Positions 1-8,258 of a stretch of DNA of 52,281 nt are shown here, one piece after another. The first letter of the stretch is position 1; every line of letters starts with the position of its first letter. The position numbers and the translations under genes are program-made. The DNA lies in the NCBI GenBank assembly GCA_016213845.1, contig JACQZN010000090.1:1-52281 (forward strand), in the 5' to 3' direction. The notes beneath the pieces were generated by a model that was given only the letters and a program-made list of their open reading frames with translations, was not told the origin of the DNA and ran no database searches. Origin of the DNA: Candidatus Wallbacteria bacterium (GTDB taxonomy: Bacteria > Muiribacteriota > UBA6191 > JACPRK01).

Positions 1-89
1 CACAGGCGCGCGAGGCCACCGCTCCCGGGAAACCACAAGTCCACTCCCGATTACTTCACAGCCTCTCAGGCCTCGAGCCTCTCGCCTGC

Positions 90-2876
90 CTACCGCGCCT
101 CGTTCATCGCCTTGAGGAGCGTGCTCGGGTCGGCCGTGTCGGGGCGCTTGCGCTCCTTGATCTTGACGAAGCGGAGCACGGGGGAGACGCGCTTGGTGGC
201 GGACTTGCCGGCCTGGCTGGTGCGGATGATGTTGGGGGTCATGAAGACCAGCAGGTTCGACTTGACCTTGGTGGTCTGCGTGTCGCGGAAGAGGTGGCCG
301 AGCACGGGGATATCGCCCAGCAGCGGGATGCGGGTCTCGGACTTGCGCTCCTCTTCCTGGATGAGACCGCCCATCACGATGGTGGTGCGGTTCTCCACGC
401 TGATGTTGGTCTCGATGTCGTTATTGCCGATGACGGGGATTCCGGCGACGCTCTGGTCCGGGATGATGTTCTTGATCTGCGTCTTGATCTTCATCGTGAC
501 GAAGTCGTTCTTGGTGATGCGGGGGGTGAGCTGCAGGTTGATGCCCAGGTCCTCCGTCACGAAGTTGGTGATGGTGTTGATGGCGTTCAACGTGCTGCCT
601 TGAGGGATTCGGACCTGGGCGCCGACCTTGATGGTGGCTTCCTGGTTGTCGCCGGTCAGCAGCTTGGGCGCGGAGAGGATGTTCGCGCGGCTGTCGTTGG
701 CCAGGACGTGGATGAGCACGCCGATCTTGGAGAGCTGAGCGAGGTCGCCGCGAGCGGCGGCAGAGATGTCGAAGTTGCCGCTGTCCAGGAGGCCTAGATT
801 CAGGCCGGTACGGACGCCGGTGGCGGAGAAGAGCGAGGGGAGCTGACCGGTGGAGCCGATGGCGAAGGGGCGGTTCTTGCTCGAGCTGGTCTCGACGGCG
901 TTGAAGTCGAGGCCCAGGGCGCGCGCGTGGTTGACGTCGATGCGGACGATGAGGACCTCCACGAGCACCTGGGGGCGCACGACGTCCAGCTCCTTGATGA
1001 CGGCGGTGAGCTGGTTGAACTTCTCTCGGGTCGCGATGATCACCAGCGAGTTGGTGGCCTCGTCGGCGATGATGGCGGTCTTCTTGGCCGGACCAGAGGC
1101 TGTCGACGAGGAGACGGTCGTCCCGGGTGTGAATCGGCCGTACTGATCGCGACCCCCTGGGAATCCTGGCTGGCCGAGCTGCGAGTTGATAGTTCCCGTG
1201 GAGCTGCCGGAGGCGACCACGGAGCTGCTCACTTCATCGTCGCCGGTGCTGAGGCCGCCCAGCACCTCGGCCACCTTCTTGGCCTCCGCGAACTCGAGCT
1301 TGTAGACGCGGATCGCGGAGCCCGCCGTGAGGACCGGGATGTCGAGCTTCTGGATGAGGTCGGTGACTCGCAGCATCATCTTTGGTGAGTAGCTCGTCAC
1401 CAGGACGGACCCCGTGCGCTTGTCGGGGATGATGGAGAACTGCTTGATGCTGGAGGTGAGGGCCGGGTCGCTCTTGAAGGCGTCCTGGACCAGCTTGGAG
1501 ACGACGTCCGGATCGGAGTACTTGAGGTTGACGACCTTCAGCTCGGGGACGTGGTCGGGGTCGCGGTCCAGCATCCGGACGATCTCCTCGATGTACTCGA
1601 AGTCGTCGGGGTAGGTGATGACGAGGAGCTCGTTATCCGCATCGTTGACCAGGATGGTGGCGGCGCCGGAGCTCGAAGCTGCCATGCCCGGCTGGGGCGG
1701 AGCGCCCGGGGCGCCCTCGACCGGCGGAGGCGCCGGCGGGGCGGGCGGGGCGCCGGCCGCGGGCGCGGCGGCCTGGCCGGCCCTGGGGGCGCGGGTCTGC
1801 TTGAGGATCTCGTTCAACGGCTGGAGGATCTGCTTGCCGAAGGCGTAGCGGAGCGTGATGGTTCCGACCCGCTTCGACTGCTCGGGGACGTCGAGCTCCT
1901 GGATGATCCGCATCAAGCGGTGGATGTAGGTGCCGTTGTCGGTGATGAAGAGGCTGTTGGTGGGCGCGTAGGGAAGGATTGCGGCGGCGTCCTTGGCGAA
2001 GTTGACCAGGACTCCGCGGACCTCGTTGACGTTGCGGTGCTTCAGCCGGATGAGCTGCGTCACCAGCTTGTCTTCGCTGAGCGGATAGCCCTCGGGGGCC
2101 ACGTACTCGCCGAACCGCATTACGGTGTTGCGGAACTTGCCCTCCGTGCGGGGCACGAGGCGGCGGATGTTGCCGATCTGCTCGATGGTGAAGCCCTTGA
2201 ACTCGAGGATCGAGGTCAGCAGGTGCTGGGCTTCGCGCAGCGACATGCGCTGGGGGCCGAGCATGTTGATCTTGCCGCCCATGGCGGGGTCGAAGACCCA
2301 GTTGGTCTGCGTCTGTTCGCTCAGGATCTTGATGAAGTGCTTGATGTCGGTGTCTCGCAGGTCGACCGTGATGAGCTGGTCGAGATCGACCGGCTTGGTG
2401 GTCGACTGGGCCGCTGCGGTGGAGGCCGCAGTTGCGGGTGAGCCGGCGGCGGGCTGGGCCGGCTGGGTCATCTGGAGCTGCATCTGGGGGCTGCCGGGCG
2501 CCGGTGGCAGCTCGGGCATGCTGGGCGCGTTGGGCGCCTGGGCCATCATCTGGTAGGAGAGGTCGGCCGGCATGCGGGTCTGGGCCGGAACCAGGACGCT
2601 GCGCCTGGGCGAATCCTCGTCGGCTTGCCGGTCGTTTGCAGGAGCCATCTGTTCGGCAAGGAACCCTCCGAGCTCGTCCGGGTTCTCGGCCTTGTCTCGC
2701 GGACCGGTCAGGGGGCGCTCTGCCACGGGCCGGCGGCTCTTGCGGAACGGCACCTTGCCCCGCATGATCCGGGAGCCCATCAGAGTGCCGTCCTCTGCCC
2801 AAGAGGAGCCCAGCATCGATGCCGCAACGGCCAGTGCCGTCAGGCCCGCCAGTCCACGTCTCCTAAGACCCATCAT
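90..2876 (-). CDS. gspD: Type II secretion system secretin GspD
   Basis: Outer-membrane secretin forming the exit channel of a type II secretion system (a type IV pilus PilQ role is less likely but not excluded). The 928-residue product starts with a Sec signal peptide (cleavage near SWA, residue 27), followed by an Ala/Gln/Pro-rich stretch to about 160. The N0 domain lies at about 162-240, and repeated N1-N3 ring domains extend to about 640, with an Ala/Pro linker (about 365-405) inserted in N2. The beta-barrel secretin domain occupies about 690-900 and contains the typical SAPKLLTGDNQEATI and VPVLGHLFR motifs. An AAGGGA-like ribosome site precedes tandem ATG codons, either of which could be used. 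It is divergent from the Ala/Lys-rich gene and lies about 1 kb from gspE. No gspC, F or G-K genes are visible, so the system is dispersed or extends beyond the window edge. Confidence 0.9.
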   Translation of the reverse strand: MMGLRRRGLAGLTALAVAASMLGSSWAEDGTLMGSRIMRGKVPFRKSRRPVAERPLTGPRDKAENPDELGGFLAEQMAPANDRQADEDSPRRSVLVPAQTRMPADLSYQMMAQAPNAPSMPELPPAPGSPQMQLQMTQPAQPAAGSPATAASTAAAQSTTKPVDLDQLITVDLRDTDIKHFIKILSEQTQTNWVFDPAMGGKINMLGPQRMSLREAQHLLTSILEFKGFTIEQIGNIRRLVPRTEGKFRNTVMRFGEYVAPEGYPLSEDKLVTQLIRLKHRNVNEVRGVLVNFAKDAAAILPYAPTNSLFITDNGTYIHRLMRIIQELDVPEQSKRVGTITLRYAFGKQILQPLNEILKQTRAPRAGQAAAPAAGAPPAPPAPPPVEGAPGAPPQPGMAASSSGAATILVNDADNELLVITYPDDFEYIEEIVRMLDRDPDHVPELKVVNLKYSDPDVVSKLVQDAFKSDPALTSSIKQFSIIPDKRTGSVLVTSYSPKMMLRVTDLIQKLDIPVLTAGSAIRVYKLEFAEAKKVAEVLGGLSTGDDEVSSSVVASGSSTGTINSQLGQPGFPGGRDQYGRFTPGTTVSSSTASGPAKKTAIIADEATNSLVIIATREKFNQLTAVIKELDVVRPQVLVEVLIVRIDVNHARALGLDFNAVETSSSKNRPFAIGSTGQLPSLFSATGVRTGLNLGLLDSGNFDISAAARGDLAQLSKIGVLIHVLANDSRANILSAPKLLTGDNQEATIKVGAQVRIPQGSTLNAINTITNFVTEDLGINLQLTPRITKNDFVTMKIKTQIKNIIPDQSVAGIPVIGNNDIETNISVENRTTIVMGGLIQEEERKSETRIPLLGDIPVLGHLFRDTQTTKVKSNLLVFMTPNIIRTSQAGKSATKRVSPVLRFVKIKERKRPDTADPSTLLKAMNEAR

Positions 2877-3201
2877 GCTGACCCGGTCCCTTTCAGATAG
2901 TCTCCCCCCAGATGACTATCGTCACCGGGGCTCCAAAACGGTGACGCGTCCGGACAGGTTTTGTATGGCGAAGGCCCGAAACCGATCGAGACTGATTTCA
3001 GTCTGGGAGATGACTCTCGGGGATTTCGGATTCGAAGGGGCGGGGGCCTGCGGGTGGCCGACCTGAACAAATCCGTGCCGCGCTGCGTCGGAAATTGCTT
3101 GATTCCGGGCCTTCCATCGTGTATACTGCCTCTCCTATTTGTAACCAGGTCCGGATGGATCGATAGATCTCATCCCTAACTTCCCTAAAAAGGAGTTCGT
3201 T
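2877..3201. promoter_or_regulatory. Divergent intergenic region between gspD and the exported protein gene
   Basis: This 325-base gene-free stretch separates two divergent starts. It holds a clear rightward promoter (3099-3127, listed separately), a 7-bp inverted repeat GATAGTC/GACTATC (2896-2902 and 2914-2920) in the gspD leader, and a small perfect palindrome GACTGA-TT-TCAGTC (2990-3003). The first repeat lies within 40 bases of the gspD start and could be an operator or leader hairpin. No convincing leftward -10/-35 pair was seen. Confidence 0.4.
3099..3127 (+). promoter_or_regulatory. Sigma70-type promoter for the Ala/Lys-rich exported protein
   Basis: A TTGATT -35 box (3099-3104) is separated by 17 bases from a TATACT -10 box (3122-3127). 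This is close to consensus in a very G+C-rich background. The start codon lies about 70 bases downstream. Confidence 0.7.
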
Positions 3202-3687
3202 TTGAAGAAGCTCAACATGGGTCTCGTGTCCGCCATCGCTCTGGGTCTGCTGAGTGGCAGCGCGTTCGCGCAGGCTCCCGCCGCCGACGCCGCCAAGGCC
3301 GCTGCTCCTGCTCCGGCCGCCGCCGCCGCGCCCGCTGCTCCGGCCGCCGCCGCCGAGGCCGCCAAGCCGGCCGAGGAGAAGAAGCCCGCCAAGAAGGCGA
3401 AGGCTCGCAAGGCCAAGAAGTCGAAGAAGGCCAAGAAGGCCAAGGTCGCCGAGGCCGCTCCGGCCCCGGGCGGCGCGGGCTACACGGAGTCGACTCCCTC
3501 GACCACCGAGTCCGCCCCCGAGGCCGCTTCCCCCGCGAGCGAGGAGAAGTACTCCTCGATCCGCAAGCGCGCCAACCTGTCGGCCAACCGCCCCCAGGTC
3601 GACGCCGAGAAGCTGACCCCCGGCATGAAGAAGTTCATGGAGCGGATCAACGACCTGCGCAAGGCGCACGGCGGCAGCTCGCTCTAA
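3202..3687 (+). CDS. Exported Ala/Lys-rich protein of unknown function
   Basis: 161 residues starting at TTG, with a good AAGGAG ribosome site 7 bases upstream (3189-3195). The next in-frame ATG would cut the signal peptide, so TTG is preferred. A Sec signal peptide (residues 1-24, ending AFAQ) is followed by an Ala/Pro tract (25-55), then a strongly basic KKAK-type tract (about 56-85) resembling histone H1 tails. A Ser/Thr/Glu linker comes next, and a conserved-looking C-terminal helix carries ITPGMKKFMERI-like sequence (about 125-155). The basic repeat could bind polyanions such as LPS, acidic polysaccharide or nucleic acid outside the cytoplasm, but this is inference. It has its own strong promoter and sits between gspD and gspE without being a recognisable secretion component. 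No family is recognised. Confidence 0.8.
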   Translation: MKKLNMGLVSAIALGLLSGSAFAQAPAADAAKAAAPAPAAAAAPAAPAAAAEAAKPAEEKKPAKKAKARKAKKSKKAKKAKVAEAAPAPGGAGYTESTPSTTESAPEAASPASEEKYSSIRKRANLSANRPQVDAEKLTPGMKKFMERINDLRKAHGGSSL

Positions 3688-3711
3688 TTCTCCAGGCCAA
3701 AGTTCAGGTCT

Positions 3712-3735
3712 CCGGATGGCTTCAGGGCCGTCCGG
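3712..3735 (+). terminator. Hairpin after the Ala/Lys-rich gene
   Basis: CCGGATGGC and GCCGTCCGG (arms 3712-3720 and 3727-3735) form a 9-bp stem with one T-G wobble and a 6-base loop, 25 bases after the stop codon. There is no T-tract, so it may be a transcript-stabilising stem rather than an intrinsic terminator. Confidence 0.3.
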
Positions 3736-3919
3736 CGACCGGGGTGGTGCTTGACGCTTCCCCCAACTCCGCCTCCGACCGGCGCTGCCGGCTCGGGGGC
3801 GGTGTTGCTTCCTGGAGAGTCGCAGCTGCGCCGCGGCTGGCGCGCGTGTGCAAAAGGAGTCGTCTGCAGCGGCTTCGAGTGGTAGGATTTCAGCTCCGCA
3901 ATGCTGAGATTGGAATCGA

Positions 3920-5659
3920 ATGAGTCGCGAGGAACGTAAGCTACTGGGCTTGTCATTGATCGAGGCCGGGTTCGTCACCCGCGAGCAGCTCGATCTGGCC
4001 CTGAAGAAGCACCGCAAGACCGGGGACACCCTCGGCTACACGCTGCTGAAGCTCGGCTATCTCTCCGAGCAGCAGCTGCTCAACTTCCTCGAGTCGAAGC
4101 TGGGGTTCCCGCATGCCAACCTGGCCAACTACGTCGTCGACTCCAGCATCATCAGCCTGATTCCGGAGGACATCGCTCGCAAGTACCAGGTTTTCCCGCT
4201 GATGAAGGTGAAAAACAGCCTGACGGTCGCCATGCTCGACCCGCTGGACACCTTCGTGATGGAGAACATCAAGTACACGACGGGGTGCGACATCAAGCCG
4301 CTGGTCTCGACCAAGGACGAGATCATGCAGGCGATCGACAAGTACTACAAGTCGGCCCGTGACGCGGCGGCCCCCGACAAGCCCAGCCGTGAGCTGGGGC
4401 TCAAGGAGTTGCGCGATTTCGCCAGCCGCGTCCAGGGCATCGAGAAACGCGAGGGCGTCCACGACATCTCGGAGGACGCCGAGGCCCAGAAGGCGTCGAT
4501 CATCCACCTGGTCAACCGCATCCTGCAGGACGGGATCAAGTACAAGGCCAGCGACATCCACATCGAGCCCGACGCGCGCGGGCTGCGGGTACGGTTCCGC
4601 ATCGACGGCATCCTCGAAGAGGTCATGAACCTCTCCACCGACTGGGCCGCCCCGGTGCTGAGCCGCACCAAGGTGATGGCGGAGCTCGATATCAGCGAGA
4701 AGCGGATTCCGCACGACGGCCGCGCCCAGATCGAGATCGACGGGCGGCAGATCGACCTGCGCGTGTCGACCTTCCCGACCGTCTTCGGCGAGAAGGCCGT
4801 GCTCCGTATTCTCGACAAGACCAATGTCGTCTTCAGCCTGGAGGAGCTCGGATTCGAGGAAGACGTCGTCCGGCGCTTCTCAAACCTCATCAAGAGCCCC
4901 AACGGCATCATTCTCATCACGGGCCCCACCGGCAGCGGCAAGACCTCGACGCTTTACGCGGCGCTGAAAGAAATCTCCGACGTCGAGAAGAACGTCGTGA
5001 CGATCGAGGACCCGGTCGAGTACCAGCTGACGATGGTCAACCAGGCGCAGATCAACCCGAAGGCAGGGTTCACGTTCGCCAGTGGCCTCCGCAGCGTCCT
5101 GCGGCAGGACCCGGACATCATCATGGTCGGCGAGATCCGCGACCTGGAGACCGCTGAAACGGCGGTCCGGGCCGCGCAGACCGGTCACCTTGTCTTCTCC
5201 ACCCTGCACACCAACGACGCTGCGGGCGCCGTGACGCGGCTCATCGACATGGGCGTGGAGCCGTTCCTGGTGGCCAGCTCGGTCATCGGCACGATGGCCC
5301 AGCGCTTGGTGCGCGTCATCTGCAAGGAATGCAAAGAGCCGACCCACATCAGCGACGAGGTGCTCGAGCGGCTGGGCGCGCCCAAGGAGCGCATCGACAT
5401 GTGGCGCTTCTACGAGGGCCGGGGCTGTGCCAACTGCAAGGACACGGGCTTCCGGGGGCGCGCCTGCATCACCGAGATGATGCTGATGAACGAGGCGCTC
5501 CGGAACCTGGTGGTCACCAAGTCGCCCTCGTCGCGCATCAAGTTGAAGGCCCGCGAGATGGGGATGCGGACGCTGCGCGAAGACGGGCTCGAAAAGGCGG
5601 GTCGCGGCATCACGACCCTCGGCGAAGTGTTGCGGGTGACGCAGCGCGACGAGGCCTGA
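3920..5659 (+). CDS. gspE: Type II secretion / type IV pilus assembly ATPase GspE
   Basis: Hexameric cytoplasmic ATPase that powers pseudopilus assembly in type II secretion. The 579-residue product has an MshEN/T2SSE_N domain (about 1-150), which in some relatives binds c-di-GMP. The catalytic domain follows, with Walker A GPTGSGKT (about 333-341), Walker B IIMVGEIRD (about 398-406), the His box STLHTNDA (about 428) and the family's zinc tetracysteine element (CKEC near 468, CANC near 503). Length is usual for GspE/PilB. gspD nearby favours GspE over PilB, although the N-terminal domain alone cannot decide. It begins 232 bases after the preceding gene and is followed by folD only 9 bases downstream, so folD and serA are probably co-transcribed with it. 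Confidence 0.9.
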   Translation: MSREERKLLGLSLIEAGFVTREQLDLALKKHRKTGDTLGYTLLKLGYLSEQQLLNFLESKLGFPHANLANYVVDSSIISLIPEDIARKYQVFPLMKVKNSLTVAMLDPLDTFVMENIKYTTGCDIKPLVSTKDEIMQAIDKYYKSARDAAAPDKPSRELGLKELRDFASRVQGIEKREGVHDISEDAEAQKASIIHLVNRILQDGIKYKASDIHIEPDARGLRVRFRIDGILEEVMNLSTDWAAPVLSRTKVMAELDISEKRIPHDGRAQIEIDGRQIDLRVSTFPTVFGEKAVLRILDKTNVVFSLEELGFEEDVVRRFSNLIKSPNGIILITGPTGSGKTSTLYAALKEISDVEKNVVTIEDPVEYQLTMVNQAQINPKAGFTFASGLRSVLRQDPDIIMVGEIRDLETAETAVRAAQTGHLVFSTLHTNDAAGAVTRLIDMGVEPFLVASSVIGTMAQRLVRVICKECKEPTHISDEVLERLGAPKERIDMWRFYEGRGCANCKDTGFRGRACITEMMLMNEALRNLVVTKSPSSRIKLKAREMGMRTLREDGLEKAGRGITTLGEVLRVTQRDEA

Positions 5660-5668
5660 GGAGGCGCG

Positions 5669-6514
5669 GTGAGCGCAAAGCTACTGGACGGCAAGGCCGT
5701 CGCCGAGCAGGAGAACGGCCGAACCCGGGAGCGAGTGGAAGCGCTCGCGGCTCGAGGAATCACGCCCGGCCTGGCAACGGTGCTCGTGGGGGACAACCCC
5801 GCTTCGCGCGTGTACGTCGCCAACAAGCGCAAGACGTGCAAGAAGCTGGGAATCGCCTCCATCGACGCCGACCTGCCGGCTGACGCTTCCGAGCAGCAGC
5901 TCCTGGAAACGGTCGCCCGGCTCAACGCCGACTCTCGTGTCCACGGCCTGCTGGTGCAGATGCCGCTGCCGTCGCACATCGACGACCACAAGGTCCTCGA
6001 GGCAATCGATCCGAGAAAGGACGTGGACGGGTTCCACCCGCAAAACGTCGGGCTGCTGGCGCTGGGGCGGCCCTGGATCATCCCGTGCACGACTCAAGGC
6101 ATCCTGCGGCTCCTGGAGCGGGCCGAGTACGGAATTGCCGGCAAGAACGCCGTGATCGTGGGGCGGTCCAACATCGTCGGCAAACCGACGGCGCTGCTCC
6201 TGCTGGCGCTGCACGCGACGGTCACGCTCTGTCACACGCGCACCCGCGACCTGCCCGGACTGGTCGGGCGGGCCGACCTGGTCGTGGCAGCGATGGGCCG
6301 GCCGGAGGCCATCCGCGGCGACTGGGTGGCCGAGGGAGCCGCGGTCATCGACGTGGGCATCAACCGGGTCGGCGAGAAGCTGGTCGGAGACGTCGAGTTC
6401 GCGGCCGCGCGGGAGCGCGCCGGGCTGATCACGCCGGTGCCGGGCGGTGTCGGGCCGATGACGATCGCCATGCTGATGGAGAATACGGTCAGCCTGGCGG
6501 AACGAGCGCACTAG
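5669..6514 (+). CDS. folD: Bifunctional methylenetetrahydrofolate dehydrogenase / methenyltetrahydrofolate cyclohydrolase FolD
   Basis: Interconverts 5,10-methylene-, 5,10-methenyl- and 10-formyl-tetrahydrofolate with NADP, supplying one-carbon units for purines and formyl-Met. At 281 residues it has normal FolD length. The catalytic Tyr-x3-Lys appears as YVANK (about 49-53). The substrate and cofactor motifs DVDGFHPQN, GRSNIVGKP and PVPGGVGPMT are intact. The start is GTG with GAGGAGG directly upstream (5659-5665), 9 bases after the gspE stop. serA follows 9 bases after the folD stop, making a plausible metabolic pair because serine is the main one-carbon donor. Confidence 0.95.
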   Translation: MSAKLLDGKAVAEQENGRTRERVEALAARGITPGLATVLVGDNPASRVYVANKRKTCKKLGIASIDADLPADASEQQLLETVARLNADSRVHGLLVQMPLPSHIDDHKVLEAIDPRKDVDGFHPQNVGLLALGRPWIIPCTTQGILRLLERAEYGIAGKNAVIVGRSNIVGKPTALLLLALHATVTLCHTRTRDLPGLVGRADLVVAAMGRPEAIRGDWVAEGAAVIDVGINRVGEKLVGDVEFAAARERAGLITPVPGGVGPMTIAMLMENTVSLAERAH

Positions 6515-6523
6515 GAGCGCGAG

Positions 6524-8125
6524 ATGACGGACCCCAAGACGATCCGGGTGCTCGTGAGCGAGCCGCTCTCAGAGGCGGGGCTGGACGAGCTCAGGGTGCA
6601 CTTCGACGTCGATTACCGGCCCGAGTGCACGGACGCCGAGCTCGGCGGCGCACTGGAAGCGGCCCAGGCGCTCATCGTGCGGAGCAAGACTCGCGTGACG
6701 GCTCCGCGCATCCGCGCGGCGCGATCCTTGCGCGTGATCGGGCGCGCCGGCGTCGGCTACGACAACATCGATCTCGACGCAGCAACGGAGCGCGGCATCC
6801 TGGTAATGAACGTGCCGGATGCCAACACGATGGCGGCCACCGAGCACACCTTCGCGCTGATGCTTGCCCTGGCGCGGCGCATCCCGCAGGCAGTCCAGAC
6901 GATGCGGGAGCAGAAGTGGAAGCGGTCCGACCTGGTCGGCCACGAGCTCTACGAGAAGACTCTTGGCGTTGTCGGATTCGGTCGCATCGGCAAGGAGATC
7001 GCGCACCGCGCCCAGGCGTTCGGAATGTCGGTACTGGTCTTCGACCCGTACGTCACCGAGGAGAAGGCCACGGCGCTGGGGGTGGGGCTCGCCAGCCTCG
7101 ACGCGCTCTTGGCTCGGTCCGATTTCATGACGTTGCACGTGCCGCTCACCGACGCGACCCGCAAGCTGATCGGCCGGGAGCAGCTGGCCCGGATGAAGCC
7201 GACGGCGTTTCTCATCAACTGCGCCCGAGGCGGCATCATCGATGACGAGGCGCTGGCGGAGGCGCTGGCCCAGCGCCGGATCTCCGGGGCGGCCCTGGAC
7301 GTCTATGTGACCGAGCCGCCGGACTTCTCGGCGCCGCTGCTTGCGGGGAATCTGCCGAATCTGATCTGTACGCCTCACCTGGGAGCCTCGACGGAAGAGG
7401 CCCAGGAGAAGGTCGGCACGTCGATCGCGCGGCAGGTCACCAGCGCCCTGGTCAACGAGGAGTTTGCCAACAGCGTCAACCTGCCGGTCATCGACCCCGT
7501 CGAGCTGGCCAAGCTGCGTCCATTCATGCGGCTGGCGGAGCGGATGGCGGTCTTCCTGGCCCGATGGCTCGAGACTCGGGTCGGGCAGCTCGAGCTGGTC
7601 TGCGAGGGGGAAGTGGCTCGGTTGGATACGGGCTACGTCCAGCGGGCCGCGCTCAAGGGGTTCCTGTCGTGTTGCCTGGAGGGGCCTGTCACCTACGTCA
7701 ACGCGCCGAAGCTGGCCGAGCAGCGGGGGTTGAAGCTGATGCAGTCGCTCAAGGCCGGGGGCGGGGCCTGGACCAGCCGGATCACCCTGGCCAACCGCAC
7801 CGACTCGGGTTGCCAGTTCCTGGCCGGGTCGGTCACGACGGCCGGCGAGCCGCGGCTGACGAGCGTGAACGACTTCGAGATCGACATGAGCCTCGAGGGC
7901 AAGATCCTGCTCTTCTTCCACCATGACCAGCCCGGCGTCATCGGCCGAGTCGGGACAATCCTCGGCAACTCGAAAGTGAACATCGGGCGGATGGAAGTCG
8001 GTCGCAAGGGGCAGGGGGAGGACGCCATCATGGTGTTGAGCGTCGACTCCGAGGTGGACGACCGGGTCCTGGCGAACTTGAGGGAGCTCGACGAGATCCG
8101 CGACGTCCGGATGATCGGGCTGTAG
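6524..8125 (+). CDS. serA: D-3-phosphoglycerate dehydrogenase SerA (long, ACT-containing form)
   Basis: Catalyses the first step of serine synthesis, oxidation of 3-phosphoglycerate to 3-phosphohydroxypyruvate with NAD. The 533-residue product has an N-terminal substrate domain, an NAD-binding Rossmann fold with GVVGFGRIG (about 147-155), and the catalytic Arg/Glu/His set in LINCARGGI, VTEPP and TPHLGAS. An intervening (ASB) domain covers about 320-450. A C-terminal ACT domain (about 458-533, FHHDQPGVIGRVGTILG) normally binds serine for feedback inhibition. The length matches the long bacterial type. It is the last gene of the gspE-folD-serA run. The tRNA-Pro starts 36 bases after its stop from its own extended -10 promoter. 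Confidence 0.95.
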   Translation: MTDPKTIRVLVSEPLSEAGLDELRVHFDVDYRPECTDAELGGALEAAQALIVRSKTRVTAPRIRAARSLRVIGRAGVGYDNIDLDAATERGILVMNVPDANTMAATEHTFALMLALARRIPQAVQTMREQKWKRSDLVGHELYEKTLGVVGFGRIGKEIAHRAQAFGMSVLVFDPYVTEEKATALGVGLASLDALLARSDFMTLHVPLTDATRKLIGREQLARMKPTAFLINCARGGIIDDEALAEALAQRRISGAALDVYVTEPPDFSAPLLAGNLPNLICTPHLGASTEEAQEKVGTSIARQVTSALVNEEFANSVNLPVIDPVELAKLRPFMRLAERMAVFLARWLETRVGQLELVCEGEVARLDTGYVQRAALKGFLSCCLEGPVTYVNAPKLAEQRGLKLMQSLKAGGGAWTSRITLANRTDSGCQFLAGSVTTAGEPRLTSVNDFEIDMSLEGKILLFFHHDQPGVIGRVGTILGNSKVNIGRMEVGRKGQGEDAIMVLSVDSEVDDRVLANLRELDEIRDVRMIGL

Positions 8126-8136
8126 AGGGCGGTCTC

Positions 8137-8145
8137 TGGTATACT
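8137..8145 (+). promoter_or_regulatory. Extended -10 promoter of tRNA-Pro
   Basis: TGGTATACT is an extended -10 element (TATACT at 8140-8145) ending 16 bases before the tRNA 5' end. No good -35 box is present at 17 bases, as is common for extended -10 promoters. Confidence 0.5.
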
Positions 8146-8161
8146 GGGCGCTCATCGGAGT

Positions 8162-8238
8162 CGGCCAGTAGCGCAGCCTGGTAGCGCACCTGGTTTGGGA
8201 CCAGGGGGCCGCCGGTTCAAATCCGGCCTGGCCGACCA
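8162..8238 (+). tRNA. tRNA-Pro (anticodon UGG)
   Basis: The 77-base gene folds as a full cloverleaf. The acceptor stem is CGGCCAG (8162-8168) with CTGGCCG (8228-8234), the discriminator is A, and CCA is encoded at 8236-8238. The D-arm is GCGC/GCGC. The anticodon stem is CCTGG/CCAGG with loop TTTGGGA, giving anticodon TGG at 8196-8198. The T-arm is GCCGG TTCAAAT CCGGC. The D-, anticodon- and T-arms closely resemble proteobacterial tRNA-Pro(UGG), which reads all or most CCN codons. The 3' end lies 20 bases from the end of the convergent RING-finger gene. No attachment-site duplication of its 3' end was noticed. Confidence 0.97.
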
Positions 8239-8258
8239 TAGTGCCTTCCCTGGCGCGA

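Noticed and set aside
1551..2441. Long open frame on the plus strand opposite gspD
   Set aside because: Antisense shadow of a G+C-rich gene: no ribosome site, Val/Asp/Gly-skewed composition, no motif, and the minus-strand product is an unmistakable secretin.
8162..8238. tRNA-Pro as an integration site for a mobile element
   Set aside because: No integrase gene and no repeat of the tRNA 3' end were noticed in the window; the flanking genes look chromosomal.
6569..8239. 556-codon frame antisense to serA and the tRNA
   Set aside because: Overlaps the whole of serA and the tRNA gene; no domain; typical mirror composition rich in Arg, Gln, Asp.
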